NCBI RefSeq assembly: GCF_006376675.1
Contig: NZ_VEWK01000002.1
Span: 186,001 to 250,000, forward strand
DNA: 64,000 nt
Direction: 5' to 3'
Source of the DNA: Brucella pecoris
GTDB lineage: Bacteria; Pseudomonadota; Alphaproteobacteria; Rhizobiales; Rhizobiaceae
In this document: positions 7,567 through 17,124 of the stretch, piece by piece
Position numbering within the stretch: position 1 is the stretch's first letter
Layout: each line of letters opens with the position of its first letter
Notes under the pieces: model-generated
What the model saw: only the letters and a program-made list of their open reading frames with translations
What the model was told of the DNA's origin: nothing
The model's database searches: none
Made by a program: the position numbers and the translations under genes

Positions 7567-7992
7567 TCACCCGAATAGTGACTGAATAACTGAAATCGGC
7601 GAAAAGCTGCCACCGCTGTAGCGCTTGAGCTGGATGCGAAAAACATCCATTCGCGGCTGTCCTAGCGCAGTATGATACGATTGGTCTTCACTAATACCTT
7701 CGATCACATGCATACCGTAGACATTCCCGGCTAGTGTAATAAGCGGCAATACAGTTCCGGCAACTGCCGCCCCGCGAAGGCCTTCAAGAACAGCCAATCC
7801 GCCGAACTCATGTGGGAACAACACTCCTTCAATTGTCGTGCGATCATCGTCGCCGCCTGTCCATTGGAGGCGGTTCAACCCGCCTACAGTGTTGATGTCG
7901 GCCCAACGGGTGGAAAGGTCACGCTTCAATCCCCGGTAACCGAACCGAAGGGAATGAAACATGAAAGGCCCTAAGCACATCGGAATTGCCAT
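7567..7992 (-). CDS. U: Tail completion protein U
   Basis: P2 gpU-like tail protein of 141 residues, with the family signature of a small N-terminal strand region (LGPFMFHSLRFGYRGLKRD), the block WTGGDDDRTTIEGVLFPHEFG and the C-terminal LGQPRMDVFRIQLKRY. It acts at the end of tail assembly. The ATG overlaps the stop codon of the tape measure gene (TAATG), showing coupled translation. Confidence 0.9.
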   Translation of the reverse strand: MAIPMCLGPFMFHSLRFGYRGLKRDLSTRWADINTVGGLNRLQWTGGDDDRTTIEGVLFPHEFGGLAVLEGLRGAAVAGTVLPLITLAGNVYGMHVIEGISEDQSYHTALGQPRMDVFRIQLKRYSGGSFSPISVIQSLFG

Positions 7993-10379
7993 TACATTCC
8001 CCCGTCGGAATATGCTCCGCCAGACGCCGCACGGAATTGAGCCGCGACTGCTTGTGCTGTCTGAGATGCGATCTGCTCCGGAGAAGCACCGGTCTGCACG
8101 TTCATATGAACCGTCACCACAGGAGCAGGCTGCGGATTGGTAACCCGCACATCTTGCGTTCCACTCGGCATGGTCTGTACCGGCGTAGCAACTGAAACAG
8201 ATGGCGTCCCAACCAACGAAACATCAGCCGGCCCCTTTGCACCTGCAATGCCAGCAGTAGGAGATGGCGCGGTCAATGCGTTCCACAGCGCACCGAAACT
8301 AAACGGCTGCGACGCATTTTGCGCGGGCTGATTTGGCAGAGGCGCGGCTGGTAACACTTGCCCCGTACCAGTACCTGCTTTGGCCCTTTGTTCGTTGGAC
8401 TTCTGTACGAAAAATTCCGGGTTTATGTAGCGAGGATCGGACGGACCTTTTGCTTCAAGCCCCTTGTAGAGACCATAGGCCATAAGCCCCCATATGCCAC
8501 CACGGGCGACCATACCCCCGGTGCCACCGCCAGCACCAAGAATTCGGCTTAACCATCCAGCACCAGCACCACCAGCAGCTGCAGCGCCACCGCCAACCGC
8601 TGTAGAAGCGGCACCAGCCGCCGCCGTTCCTGCGATCAGGTTTCGCAGGTTTAGGAGCGGACCGGAAACCGCCAACAAACCACCAGCAATCATAGCCCAG
8701 TCAACCATTGAAAGTTTGGCCAGATTATCCGCGAACTCACCAATGCTGTTAGCACCCTTGACGGCATCAATCAGCGTGATAGCAGCGGAAGATACAAGGG
8801 CGATCTTCCCAAATGGGGACATAGCTAAACGGGTGATACCGCGCCCCAAAGTCAGCATCGCTGCGCCGGTAGCGGCAATGCCGAGTGCACTTATCACGGT
8901 CGCAGAACCAGACATCTTGCTGAGAGCTTCCGAGATATTCCCGGCAGCGCCTAACAGATCCCCTTCCCCAATATCTTTGGCGAAGGCTTTCAGATCTAGA
9001 CCGATCTTGCGGAAATTGTTCGAGAGCTTAGCCAGATCAATCATGCGCTGATCGACCTGAGTGCCGTCGCCTTCAAAGGCCTTGCCAAACAGAAGATCAC
9101 CGAGATCATTGATTAGCTGGCGTGTTCCGCCCTCGCCCCCATAACCAAAACCGCTCATCAAGCCCTTGACGGCCATTTCGATCTTATCGATGACGCCCAC
9201 TCGCTTATCCAGCGTGTCCAGCACATCGCCGATGCCAAGGCTCATATCCTTGATCGTCGGCAACCAGCTGTCACCAACGCCGATGCCATAAGCTTTGATC
9301 TTGTTTCCGAGCAACTGCAAGGCGTTCGCGGTCGTTTCAGCGCGAACCATATATTCCTGAAACGCGGATCCGCTGTAATTCGACTCAGTGCCGACCATCG
9401 CAAGCTCGCGGCGCAGTTCTTTTGTATCGGCAATGATCGGCATGAGTGCCCGCGCCTCATCACCGAACAAGGCAGAAGCGATGCTGATATGCTGATCTTT
9501 CGGTAGCTGCTGGATCCGCTCGATTACGTTCAATGTGGTCTTGAGCGCATCTTTCTGCATGTTCTTCGATACCTTGACGGAATCGAGGCCGAGCTTTGCA
9601 AATGCCAAACGCTGCGACTTTGTCGCCTGCTCGCCTTTCGTCAGCGCTCGCCCCATATTGCGGAACGAGGTCGCGGCAACTTCCGCCTCAGCACCTGCCG
9701 AAATCATCGACGCACCGAATGCGAGTGTCTGAGTATCGGAAAAGCCGAACATCTTGCCGGTCGCAGCAACCCGCTTGTCAAACTCGACGAGGTCGCGAGC
9801 AGCCGAAGCGGTATTGTTCGCAAGGTGATTGATGGCGTCAGCGTGCAAACCGATCTGGTCGACGTTGAAACCAAGCTGGGTCTTGATCTTTGCCAATGCG
9901 TCGCCAGTTTCGCCCTGCGACGTATCCCACGCCACGCTGACCTTTGCCGCCATTTCCGAGAACTTTGTCAGTTCCTGCAAGGCAACGCCGGACTGACCGG
10001 CAGCAGCATAGATCGAGGCAAGCCCATCGGCAGTTACCGGGAGTTCCTTCGATAGTCCGAGGATCTCGGATCGAACGACGGACAATTGCGCAGGCGTGCC
10101 GTCGACGACCTTGCGGACATCGGCGAACGCTTCCTCGAATTTCATGGCAGCACCGACGGTGCCGCCGATGCCTTCACGAACGCCGACATAGCCTGCACCA
10201 ATGGCGACAAGATTGCGAGCCAGCGCCCCGACGGAAAAGCCGCCGCCCGCCCCCATGATCGCGGACGTGGTTCTGCTGGCGCGACGGTTGAGACCGTCGA
10301 GCGCAGCAGCAACACCGCGAGCGGGCCCGGTGATCTGATCGACAAGCGAAACAACAAGCTTGGAACTCAGGACAGCCAT
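7992..10379 (-). CDS. T: Tail tape measure protein
   Basis: At 795 residues this is the longest phage gene and sets the tail length. The N-terminal part (SLVDQITGPARGVAAALDGL, FEEAFADVRKVVDGTPAQLS) matches the TP901-type tape measure core. The middle is helical, and residues about 480-640 contain hydrophobic Ala/Gly-rich segments that may line the ejection channel. The C-terminus is Pro, Ala and Gln-rich. Its ATG overlaps the stop of the E' frame (TAATG). The order E/E'-T-U-X-D is that of P2. Confidence 0.92.
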   Translation of the reverse strand: MAVLSSKLVVSLVDQITGPARGVAAALDGLNRRASRTTSAIMGAGGGFSVGALARNLVAIGAGYVGVREGIGGTVGAAMKFEEAFADVRKVVDGTPAQLSVVRSEILGLSKELPVTADGLASIYAAAGQSGVALQELTKFSEMAAKVSVAWDTSQGETGDALAKIKTQLGFNVDQIGLHADAINHLANNTASAARDLVEFDKRVAATGKMFGFSDTQTLAFGASMISAGAEAEVAATSFRNMGRALTKGEQATKSQRLAFAKLGLDSVKVSKNMQKDALKTTLNVIERIQQLPKDQHISIASALFGDEARALMPIIADTKELRRELAMVGTESNYSGSAFQEYMVRAETTANALQLLGNKIKAYGIGVGDSWLPTIKDMSLGIGDVLDTLDKRVGVIDKIEMAVKGLMSGFGYGGEGGTRQLINDLGDLLFGKAFEGDGTQVDQRMIDLAKLSNNFRKIGLDLKAFAKDIGEGDLLGAAGNISEALSKMSGSATVISALGIAATGAAMLTLGRGITRLAMSPFGKIALVSSAAITLIDAVKGANSIGEFADNLAKLSMVDWAMIAGGLLAVSGPLLNLRNLIAGTAAAGAASTAVGGGAAAAGGAGAGWLSRILGAGGGTGGMVARGGIWGLMAYGLYKGLEAKGPSDPRYINPEFFVQKSNEQRAKAGTGTGQVLPAAPLPNQPAQNASQPFSFGALWNALTAPSPTAGIAGAKGPADVSLVGTPSVSVATPVQTMPSGTQDVRVTNPQPAPVVTVHMNVQTGASPEQIASQTAQAVAAQFRAASGGAYSDGGM

Positions 10380-10537
10380 TATTTTCTCTTTGCTTTCATC
10401 AGATCGACGGCCTCATCACGCCACAGCAAGACTTCCTGCGGCGTCATTTCCATGAATGTCGATATCGGTGTGTAAAGGTTCTGGCTAAGCCAGATGGTCA
10501 GGCGTCGCCATCCGAGCTTTCCTCGATCAAGAAAGGG
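10379..10537 (-). CDS. E' extension of tail assembly chaperone, reached by -1 frameshift
   Basis: The -1 frame relative to gene E is open from the slippery site to a TAA that overlaps the tape measure start. It adds about 50 residues, including WLSQNLYTPISTFMEMTPQE and VLLWRDEAVDLM, the short Trp/Arg pattern I recognise in GpE' proteins of P2-like phages. The frame has no good start of its own. The fused product would be 132 residues: 82 from E plus 50 from this frame. Such E+E' proteins act as tail assembly chaperones around the tape measure. Confidence 0.82.
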   Translation of the reverse strand, partial: PFLDRGKLGWRRLTIWLSQNLYTPISTFMEMTPQEVLLWRDEAVDLMKAKRK

Positions 10538-10776
10538 GTGACGATCTTGCTGCACCTCTTATAATCGCCGAGGGAGAATTGCGCGATTTCTGGCTGAGTT
10601 GCCCCAGAGAGTTGCGCAATCATCAGTGTCAGCACGGCATTATTGCCGCCGCCATTTGCAACACTTTCAACCGTGATGAGATCCGCGACCTTCGGCTCGC
10701 GAATGGTGATTTCATCTGTCTCGACACCAGCAATCTTGTATGTCGTCGAGAGCTTCACTTTTACGGGTTCAGGCAT
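10498..10776 (-). CDS. E: Tail assembly chaperone E
   Basis: A 92-residue GpE-type chaperone (phage tail assembly protein family) with the usual pattern: LSTTYKIAGVETDEITIREP, then VADLITVESVANGG, then LMIAQLSGATQPEIAQFSLGDY. It has an acidic C-terminus, EESSDGDA. A fraction of ribosomes should shift at CCCTTTC near codon 81 to make the longer E-E' product. It lies between the tail tube and tape measure genes as in P2. Confidence 0.88.
   Translation of the reverse strand: MPEPVKVKLSTTYKIAGVETDEITIREPKVADLITVESVANGGGNNAVLTLMIAQLSGATQPEIAQFSLGDYKRCSKIVTPFLIEESSDGDA
10531..10537 (-). other. -1 ribosomal frameshift site CCCTTTC
   Basis: On the minus strand the heptamer C-CCT-TTC fits the X-XXY-YYZ slippery pattern in the reading phase of gene E, with E codons 81 and 82 in the P and A sites. 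The -1 frame stays open from here to the E' stop. Placement just before the tape measure gene is that of the frameshift in many tail assembly chaperone genes. Confidence 0.8.
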
Positions 10777-10803
10777 TTTCGATCCTTGTCGAACTGGCGA
10801 GCG

Positions 10804-11310
10804 TTACGCGAGAAGCGCGCTGCGGATGGATTGCGTGCGAGACGTGCCGCCGATGGACACATCAAACGGCGTCATTTCGATCAGGATCGCCCCTTCGACT
10901 TCCAGCTTGTAATAGCGAAGCGTGATCGAGAAATCGTTTTCGGCCATGTCACCCGGCTTCCAGGCACCATGATCGTTCTTGATGAGGCGACCGCGAATAT
11001 AAGCAGTTGCGTTGACGACGGTGCCATCCTCGTGCACGAGCGCACCGGTCACCATGAACTCGCGTTCGGAACCGACCTCTAGGCCGAACAGCGTGATAAC
11101 CTGCGGATCAAAGCCGGAGAGCTTGAAACTAGCCTCCATCTTTTCATAACCCATCGGGACATCAATCGGCAGCACCATACCGGCGTTGCGCAGTTCCTCG
11201 ACCTTTTCCGTCGGCACCGGCAGCGTGATTTCGCTTGCCTGCCCGATCTTCGAAACGCGGTCTGCAAAAATGGTGCAGTTCCGCAGGATATAACGCGGCA
11301 TGTCAGACAT
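10804..11310 (-). CDS. FII: Major tail tube protein (FII)
   Basis: A 168-residue tail tube subunit of the P2 FII family, recognisable by MPRYILRNCTIFADRVSKIG, LPVPTEKVEELRNAGM and the C-terminal pattern FSITLRYYKLEVEGAILIEM. It polymerises into the inner tube through which DNA passes, surrounded by the sheath made from the gene upstream. Spacing of 57 bp to the sheath gene is typical. Confidence 0.93.
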   Translation of the reverse strand: MSDMPRYILRNCTIFADRVSKIGQASEITLPVPTEKVEELRNAGMVLPIDVPMGYEKMEASFKLSGFDPQVITLFGLEVGSEREFMVTGALVHEDGTVVNATAYIRGRLIKNDHGAWKPGDMAENDFSITLRYYKLEVEGAILIEMTPFDVSIGGTSRTQSIRSALLA

Positions 11311-11367
11311 GAGCCTAACCCCTTAATAACGTTGAAATGGGAAAATTGGAGCGGGATGGGCTGGCAG

Positions 11368-12798
11368 TTAGCCAGCCGATCCGGAAGTGATTTCCTGCGC
11401 AACCTGGTTGAGCAGCAGCGTATAACTGGCGATGTTGCGATATGCCGTGATACGGATATCAACCATCGGTGCAGGCGGTTCGAACTTCACACCAAGCTTG
11501 ATGATGCCTTGCGCCATATCGTTGTCGGTGTTCGTGTCCAGCAACCAGCAATCATGACCAGGCAGGATTGCGCCTTCGGCTTCCATCTGCCGGAGGAAAG
11601 CGCGCCCACCTTCGACCATGAATTTCAGATTGGCGCGGGAGAACGGCTTGTCGACAAATTCGAGATATGCCTTTTCCAGCGCTTCATTGATCGCGTCAGC
11701 AGTACGCCGCACAGAAATGAACTGCCAAAGAAGTTCTGCAGAACAGGTCCAGACACCCCAGAGCCGGAAGCCGGTATTATCGATATTGACGATAGTGTTG
11801 ACCCGGTTTTCGTTGAGGTAGTTCGACTGGTCGCCATATTCGATGGGGCGATTGACGCCGACAATACCGGAGATCCCAACATTCGAACCGGACCACCAGA
11901 AGCCTTGCTCCAGATCCATTTTCGCCTGCTTGGCGGCGAAGATCGGCGAGGATGGGGCCGGAACATTGGCATCAAGTTCCGTGTCGTATTTCAAGACTTT
12001 CGGATCGCAAATCGCGATGCGCCCTGAATTGATCAGCCCACGGTACTGCACTGCAGCCTGATCGGTCGTGTCCGGCCCGTCGACATAAGCCACGGCTTTC
12101 AGCTTTTCCGCCACACCCATCAGTTCGGCAACAACCGGGTTCATAACAGAACCGATATTGGCGGTTGCGGTTGCGTCCTTGGATCCAGCCTTGCCAGTGA
12201 TCGTAACCGTCGGTGTGCCAGTAAAACCGTAGCCAGCCTTGCGAACGATGATCGCGGTGATCGCACCTTCAGCAACAACAGCCTCGGCGACTGCACCGGA
12301 TCCGGTGCCCATGATCGCGACAGCAGTCGTATCGGCATCATAGCCGGTACCGCCTGCTGTCACATTGATAGAAGCGATGCCGTCGGCTGGCGAGGTCTGG
12401 GTAAAACCGGGGGCAATGAGCAGTTTAGGCTTATACAAGCCGTCGGAGGATGCGCGCCGGAAGGCATGGACGCCGGTAAAAGCAGTCTGGTCGCCGATCA
12501 GGTTCGACCAGGTTTCCGCCGTCGTCTCACCCTCATCAACCCGAACCACAATGATCGGACAGCCGACCTGGTCGAAAATGCTGTCGATGGCGTTTTTCAG
12601 CGTACCGGCATTGCCGAGAGTTGCTGCATCCTGCGGGCGCAGGATCTGCACCGGCTTATTCAATGGGAACGCGAGCACGTCCGCATTCGGCGCAGTGCCG
12701 ATAAGACCGATGACTGCAGTGCGCGCAATACGCACCAGAAGCGGGGTTTCGGCACTTTCGAATACACGCGTGCCATGGTGAAAGGACACAGATGCCAT
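11368..12798 (-). CDS. FI: Tail sheath protein (FI)
   Basis: A 476-residue contractile sheath subunit. It begins with FHHGTRVFESAETPLLVRIA, followed by TAVIGLIGTAPNADVLAFPL, and has the C-terminal block FRLWGVWTCSAELLWQFISV that is conserved in phage and secretion-system sheaths. Residues about 130-200 (INVTAGGTGYDADTTAVAIM and following) form an inserted Gly/Thr-rich domain, probably exposed on the sheath surface. Together with the tube gene it defines a contractile tail. Confidence 0.93.
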   Translation of the reverse strand: MASVSFHHGTRVFESAETPLLVRIARTAVIGLIGTAPNADVLAFPLNKPVQILRPQDAATLGNAGTLKNAIDSIFDQVGCPIIVVRVDEGETTAETWSNLIGDQTAFTGVHAFRRASSDGLYKPKLLIAPGFTQTSPADGIASINVTAGGTGYDADTTAVAIMGTGSGAVAEAVVAEGAITAIIVRKAGYGFTGTPTVTITGKAGSKDATATANIGSVMNPVVAELMGVAEKLKAVAYVDGPDTTDQAAVQYRGLINSGRIAICDPKVLKYDTELDANVPAPSSPIFAAKQAKMDLEQGFWWSGSNVGISGIVGVNRPIEYGDQSNYLNENRVNTIVNIDNTGFRLWGVWTCSAELLWQFISVRRTADAINEALEKAYLEFVDKPFSRANLKFMVEGGRAFLRQMEAEGAILPGHDCWLLDTNTDNDMAQGIIKLGVKFEPPAPMVDIRITAYRNIASYTLLLNQVAQEITSGSAG

Positions 12799-12863
12799 AG
12801 CGGCACTCCTTGGATTGAGACCTCAGCGGGTCAGGTTTTCTGGAATTAAATGTTCAGATGAAC

Positions 12864-13424
12864 TCAGAGCGCCGGCTGCGGCCACTCGATAGCATCTAGA
12901 ACAGCACGGGCAGCGACTTCATCATCCGCCGCATCAATGTCGCGCTTGGCACCGAGGCGGATGCTTTCGATCATAGCCCCGATTTGCTGCCATTGAGCGA
13001 AGGCAGCAAGGACGATGTTTGCAACCTCATCAAGTGTTTCAGCCGTAATTCCGACCTCCGATGACAGCATTGTATAATGAGAAGCCTGTGGATTGACCGC
13101 CGCTTTGAATGCCTGCGCCTCAGTAACTTTCTGCTGATATGTCATCGCCTGACCCGTGCCGGGTGTGATGTATCGGAGCCGCTCTTGCTCTGCCGCCTGA
13201 TCAATCGTGGCCCGCAACTCCGTCTTTAAATCATCTAGGTGCGTAGATGACGGCTCGCTTACTATCAACACCCCGTCTACCCATTTTAGATTAGGGTTTG
13301 ACAACAACTGTTCTCGCTGCTCGACACTCACTTCGAATGCATGGCCGGGGATATTGAAGTTGATGTCCTCTTCGAAAAAACCCGTATGCTTGCCTTGCGC
13401 ATCACAAGAAGCAAAAATTTTCAT
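12864..13424 (-). CDS. Probable tail fibre assembly protein
   Basis: A 186-residue protein from ATG at 13424, which overlaps the stop of the tail fibre gene (ATGA) and follows AGGAG. The N-terminal half (FFEEDINFNIPGHAFEVSVE, then LSNPNLKWVDGVLIV) and the C-terminal half (YQQKVTEAQAFKAAV and a helical end) resemble small proteins that assemble phage tail fibres. The position after the fibre gene supports this. A structural minor fibre component is the alternative. Confidence 0.7.
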   Translation of the reverse strand: MKIFASCDAQGKHTGFFEEDINFNIPGHAFEVSVEQREQLLSNPNLKWVDGVLIVSEPSSTHLDDLKTELRATIDQAAEQERLRYITPGTGQAMTYQQKVTEAQAFKAAVNPQASHYTMLSSEVGITAETLDEVANIVLAAFAQWQQIGAMIESIRLGAKRDIDAADDEVAARAVLDAIEWPQPAL

Positions 13425-15031
13425 GCCGGATCTCCTAAACAATCAAAATCAATTCTCACAGGTGAGCTGGATCCAATTGAACGCACTTGAAATGAAGACG
13501 TACTCCTAGATTGGATACCAAGAGATGTCTGCGATGAGAAGGTATCGCCATTGGTTAGAACAACCCGATAATCGGCATTGGAAAAGCTAACCGGCAAATT
13601 GATAGTCGTCAGTTCGCTGGAAGGCGTTCTGACGACAGAACCCCATATATGGAGTTTTCCGTTGTCGAGGACCTCCCTGTAGATGCCCGAGCTAAGGGTT
13701 AAACCGAGGCCCGCATCGAACATCGGATGCGCACTGAAAACCAGCCAATTGTTGCCATCACATAATAGAATCAACCAAGCTTTTTGCTTGTTTAGAACCA
13801 CCGTCGATGTCGTTGGCTCGTTTGAAAACTGTATCCGTCCGCCATCTTCGCTTGCGACATTGACCGTGATCGAAGGAGCAACGTTCCGAAGAAACCCGAT
13901 ATAATTGACACCGAACTCTGATGGCTTCGGAAGATTGTAAACAACCGGTCCTTCGGGGCGTGAGAAAAACATACCTCCAGCATCTGCCGGTGTCAGATTT
14001 ATTGATGCACTGGGGGGGGTGATGATGCGATTGAGCGGGGACAAGCTGTAGTTCGCATCTATTAACTGAAATCGCTCACCATCATAGACGATGTTCAAAA
14101 TTGCTCCGGCCCGCCAGTCATCTTTTATCGGAGCAACAAAATCCGAGCTGCGGACAATTTGCTTTGCAGCCATGCCATTAACTGAAAGCGTCGTCGCGCC
14201 TTGGCACGCATGTGGAACACGCATATTAATCTGCATGCCCACCCTGTAGTCCGTCGGTACCGGATCGAGTGCGACGGTCAAAGCAGTCGCGGACCCTGCT
14301 GCGACTGCGTAACGCCACTTGCCGGACTGTACATCCAGCGCGATTTTCTCAACGTATACGCCGCCAATTTTCTCGAATATTCGACCGTCTGGCAGACTAA
14401 CACCGTGGCCATTGGCTGGAGTAATTATTGCCCAACCGGCAGATGTATATTCTGCAATTTTGCCAGACTGCCCTACCCACGCTCCTGTAGCGCCAACCGG
14501 AACTACATATGCGTCACCCAATGCCGGGGAAGCTGGCGGAGCTGCAGTTGTCATAGATACAATCGGCAACCATGGCAGGCGATTGATCCGCTGCAATGCA
14601 ACCTTGAACGATGGATCGACGACGATAGTTATCGCTGCGATGTTCGAGAAGGCTATTTCTAGCCGGATGGTGCCTTCCACCGTTTGTCCGCTTGAGGGAA
14701 TAGGTTTGCTGATCGGGGGGTCATAGCGCGCAATGGCAATGAGATCTCCATCCTGATCGATAAGGCCCGCCTCGCGGATTGTGTACGGGCCCTCAGCAGC
14801 TTCCAGGAAAATATCGAAATAAGCGACATTCGAAGCTCCAACAACGGTACCGTGACCTGAGATAGCCTTGCGTGCGATCTCATTATACAGGGCAGTTTCA
14901 CCGCCCGACGGCACAGTCACCCCATCGCCGATTGCAATATGCGTAACGACGACAGCAGTACCGTTGGCAATCGCTGCTGCCTCTTTTGCGCGGCCAAGGT
15001 TCGTCATCAATGCGAACGTGTTTTGAGCCAT
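13421..15031 (-). CDS. Tail fibre protein (DUF3751 N-terminus, DUF2793 domain)
   Basis: Receptor-binding fibre of 536 residues, taking ATG at 15031 with AAGG upstream. Residues 1-150 match the tail-collar fibre N-terminal domain of P2-like phages (MTNLGRAKEAAAIANGTAVV, ITHIAIGDG-like turn). Residues about 185-260 resemble DUF2793 (APPASPALGDAYVVPVGATG, PDGRIFEKIGG). The distal part is rich in Ser, Thr, Asn and Val and probably forms the receptor-binding tip. It follows gene I as in P2. Host range is the likely role of the C-terminal part. Confidence 0.88.
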   Translation of the reverse strand: MAQNTFALMTNLGRAKEAAAIANGTAVVVTHIAIGDGVTVPSGGETALYNEIARKAISGHGTVVGASNVAYFDIFLEAAEGPYTIREAGLIDQDGDLIAIARYDPPISKPIPSSGQTVEGTIRLEIAFSNIAAITIVVDPSFKVALQRINRLPWLPIVSMTTAAPPASPALGDAYVVPVGATGAWVGQSGKIAEYTSAGWAIITPANGHGVSLPDGRIFEKIGGVYVEKIALDVQSGKWRYAVAAGSATALTVALDPVPTDYRVGMQINMRVPHACQGATTLSVNGMAAKQIVRSSDFVAPIKDDWRAGAILNIVYDGERFQLIDANYSLSPLNRIITPPSASINLTPADAGGMFFSRPEGPVVYNLPKPSEFGVNYIGFLRNVAPSITVNVASEDGGRIQFSNEPTTSTVVLNKQKAWLILLCDGNNWLVFSAHPMFDAGLGLTLSSGIYREVLDNGKLHIWGSVVRTPSSELTTINLPVSFSNADYRVVLTNGDTFSSQTSLGIQSRSTSSFQVRSIGSSSPVRIDFDCLGDPA

Positions 15032-15035
15032 AATC

Positions 15036-15695
15036 TTAAACCTTGTAGTGAGCAGTCGCCGACAGGAACGCGCAAGGCGCTCCGGCGACATAACTGGTCG
15101 CCCTTAGAACGGGCGGTTCAAATGCAAATGGATGGGCGATAGCTGCCAGCCTGGTTCTCGCAAACGCTCCCACATAAAGCGGACCGCGAGCCTGCACGAC
15201 GGCGCGGGTGGCAAAAACACGAGATTTGGGTTTTGCCGCATCAACTGACGCGATTGCCGATGCCTGTGTTTCCAGATCGAAAACCGGACTGCCGTTGCGA
15301 TAAAGGATCTCGACACGGAACGTCCCGCGCCTTGAACCATCTTCCCACCATTCAATAATTCGGGTTTCCAGCTCGAATGCCGCAAGCGCCCGCTCGACAG
15401 CGCCACGTGTGCCCTTGAGCCGATGGACCATTGGCGAGGCGGCAATGACCCTGCGCTGTTGCTCTTCGGTCCAATCAGCAGACCAGACATCCACCGACAC
15501 ACCCATAGCAAGATATGGCAGCAGAGCTTTCGGGCACGTCGCCGGATTCCAGATCGTCGCAATGACGGTGGGATCAACCGTCGCAATCCGTGCCAGTTCA
15601 GCAGCGAGCAATGCGACAGTGAGTGGCGAAGAACGCGCAGGAAGAATGGAACGTGCGAGGTCTGCAACAGCGTCAATTGCTTCAGCTGGCGTCAT
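15036..15695 (-). CDS. I: Baseplate/tail protein I
   Basis: P2 gpI-like baseplate protein of 219 residues, from ATG at 15695, which overlaps the stop of J (ATGA). Family markers are WNPATCPKALLPYLAMGVSV, DVWSADWTEEQQRRVIAASP and VHRLKGTRGAVERALAA. It joins the baseplate wedge with J and anchors the fibres. A GTG six bases upstream is an alternative start. Confidence 0.92.
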   Translation of the reverse strand: MTPAEAIDAVADLARSILPARSSPLTVALLAAELARIATVDPTVIATIWNPATCPKALLPYLAMGVSVDVWSADWTEEQQRRVIAASPMVHRLKGTRGAVERALAAFELETRIIEWWEDGSRRGTFRVEILYRNGSPVFDLETQASAIASVDAAKPKSRVFATRAVVQARGPLYVGAFARTRLAAIAHPFAFEPPVLRATSYVAGAPCAFLSATAHYKV

Positions 15696-16741
15696 TGCCA
15701 CGATCCTTGCGTTTGAACCGTATTGACCGTGATTGTGCCAACTTGTCCGACACCTTTCGAACCCGGTTCGATATCAGCAGCAGGCGAAACAACTTCGACA
15801 GTGACATTGTCATCAACAGCCGCGCGACCGCCGATAACCTCACGCTGCACAGCCAACCCGATGCGACGGCGGGAGACTGCATATGCGGTCAGTCGCCTTT
15901 TCGCTTCCGCTGCCATAGCCGACACATCGACACCCGGCGCATAGTAAAGAGTGACCTCGATATCGTAGGCCGTGACTGTGGCAGGCTCGATACGAACATT
16001 GTCGCCGATAGGCCGCACATCCTTCGGCGTCACCGCCTCGAATGCCCGATCCAACAACGATTGATCGGTAGGGCCGTAGGTGACGGTCGGCAGGATCACC
16101 ACGAGAATTTCAGGCGCAAGCACCGGATCGCCGGTAGCCCGACCGGAGAACGGGTTTGGGATCAGGCCCATTGAATAGGCGTCTGCATAAAGCCCATTCG
16201 TATAGGTCGCCGCATCTTCCTCGGAATAGACCGCGACATCGGCGATATCCCGCTTTCCATCCAGCTCCAGAGCATGAAAGGCATATGCCCCTTCCGGGCC
16301 AGCGGTCGAAAACGCTTCAAAGGCGAGCAGGATACGGGCACGGAAAATGTCGTCGAGTTCGACCCACCTCCCCAGAACCGGATCCCATTGCGAATTTTCC
16401 GGCTGATCGTTTTCGGCATTGTCGTATACAAGACGTGAGATACCAGCATAGGTCGCTGCGATATGGTCAAGGTCGCCGCCGATGGCGGTTGCCAGAGACA
16501 AGGCGCGGATAGCTTCATTGACCCGCTGGCGAAACTTCATTTCCTGATAGCCGCCGCCTTCCGAAAAGGCGATCACCATGGGATCGGTTTCCAGCTTGTC
16601 AACATCGTAAGAAACGCCGAACCGCTCCAGCGCTGCAATCAGGTATTCATCGCGTGAGCTTTTGATTTCCTCAAAATCCACCGCGACGACACTTGGAACA
16701 TCGCCAAGGTCAGCCAGGTTCGGCGCAACAAAGCGGCTCAT
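15692..16741 (-). CDS. J: Baseplate assembly protein J
   Basis: P2 gpJ-like baseplate wedge protein of 349 residues. The start at 16741 overlaps the stop of W (ATGA), and MSRFVAPNLADLGDVPSVVA is the usual N-terminus. Further markers are ERFGVSYDVDKLETDP and the C-terminal pattern with VDVSAMAAEAKRRLTAYAVS. The longer open frame upstream is inside W. Gene order W-J-I is conserved with P2. Confidence 0.92.
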   Translation of the reverse strand: MSRFVAPNLADLGDVPSVVAVDFEEIKSSRDEYLIAALERFGVSYDVDKLETDPMVIAFSEGGGYQEMKFRQRVNEAIRALSLATAIGGDLDHIAATYAGISRLVYDNAENDQPENSQWDPVLGRWVELDDIFRARILLAFEAFSTAGPEGAYAFHALELDGKRDIADVAVYSEEDAATYTNGLYADAYSMGLIPNPFSGRATGDPVLAPEILVVILPTVTYGPTDQSLLDRAFEAVTPKDVRPIGDNVRIEPATVTAYDIEVTLYYAPGVDVSAMAAEAKRRLTAYAVSRRRIGLAVQREVIGGRAAVDDNVTVEVVSPAADIEPGSKGVGQVGTITVNTVQTQGSWQ

Positions 16742-17121
16742 GACATAGTCCTTGCTATAGTGATGCTCGTGGAAGTCTCGCCTTCGGTCACTGAAAAATC
16801 GCCCTTGTGACCGTTCGGGTAATAGACACCCCGTATCTGGAGATCGATGACGCCCTGTTCGTTCAGATCGCCAATGTCTATGCCGGTCACCGCAAAGCGC
16901 GGCTCCCATTTCGCAATTGCCATGGCGCAGGCTGAATAGATGCCGAGAATGACGCGGTCATTCATCGGTCTATCGATCAGGCCCATCAGCTCGGAACCAA
17001 AATCTCGACGCATCACGCGAGATCCAACTGGTGTTGTCAGGATGACCTCAATCGACTGCCGAACATGGTCAAAGCCCGCCAGCAGTGAACCATCCACGTT
17101 CGAAAAGCCGAGCGACGACAT
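16738..17121 (-). CDS. W: Baseplate protein W (gp25-like)
   Basis: Baseplate wedge protein of 127 residues of the gp25/gpW family. Markers are the FDHVRQSIEVILTTPVGSRV motif, where the conserved TPxGSRVMRRDFGS helix-turn lies, and the C-terminal strands. Although gp25 proteins were once called lysozymes, this family is structural. It starts with ATG and lies three bases after a 56-residue gene. Confidence 0.92.
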   Translation of the reverse strand: MSSLGFSNVDGSLLAGFDHVRQSIEVILTTPVGSRVMRRDFGSELMGLIDRPMNDRVILGIYSACAMAIAKWEPRFAVTGIDIGDLNEQGVIDLQIRGVYYPNGHKGDFSVTEGETSTSITIARTMS

Positions 17122-17124
17122 GGT

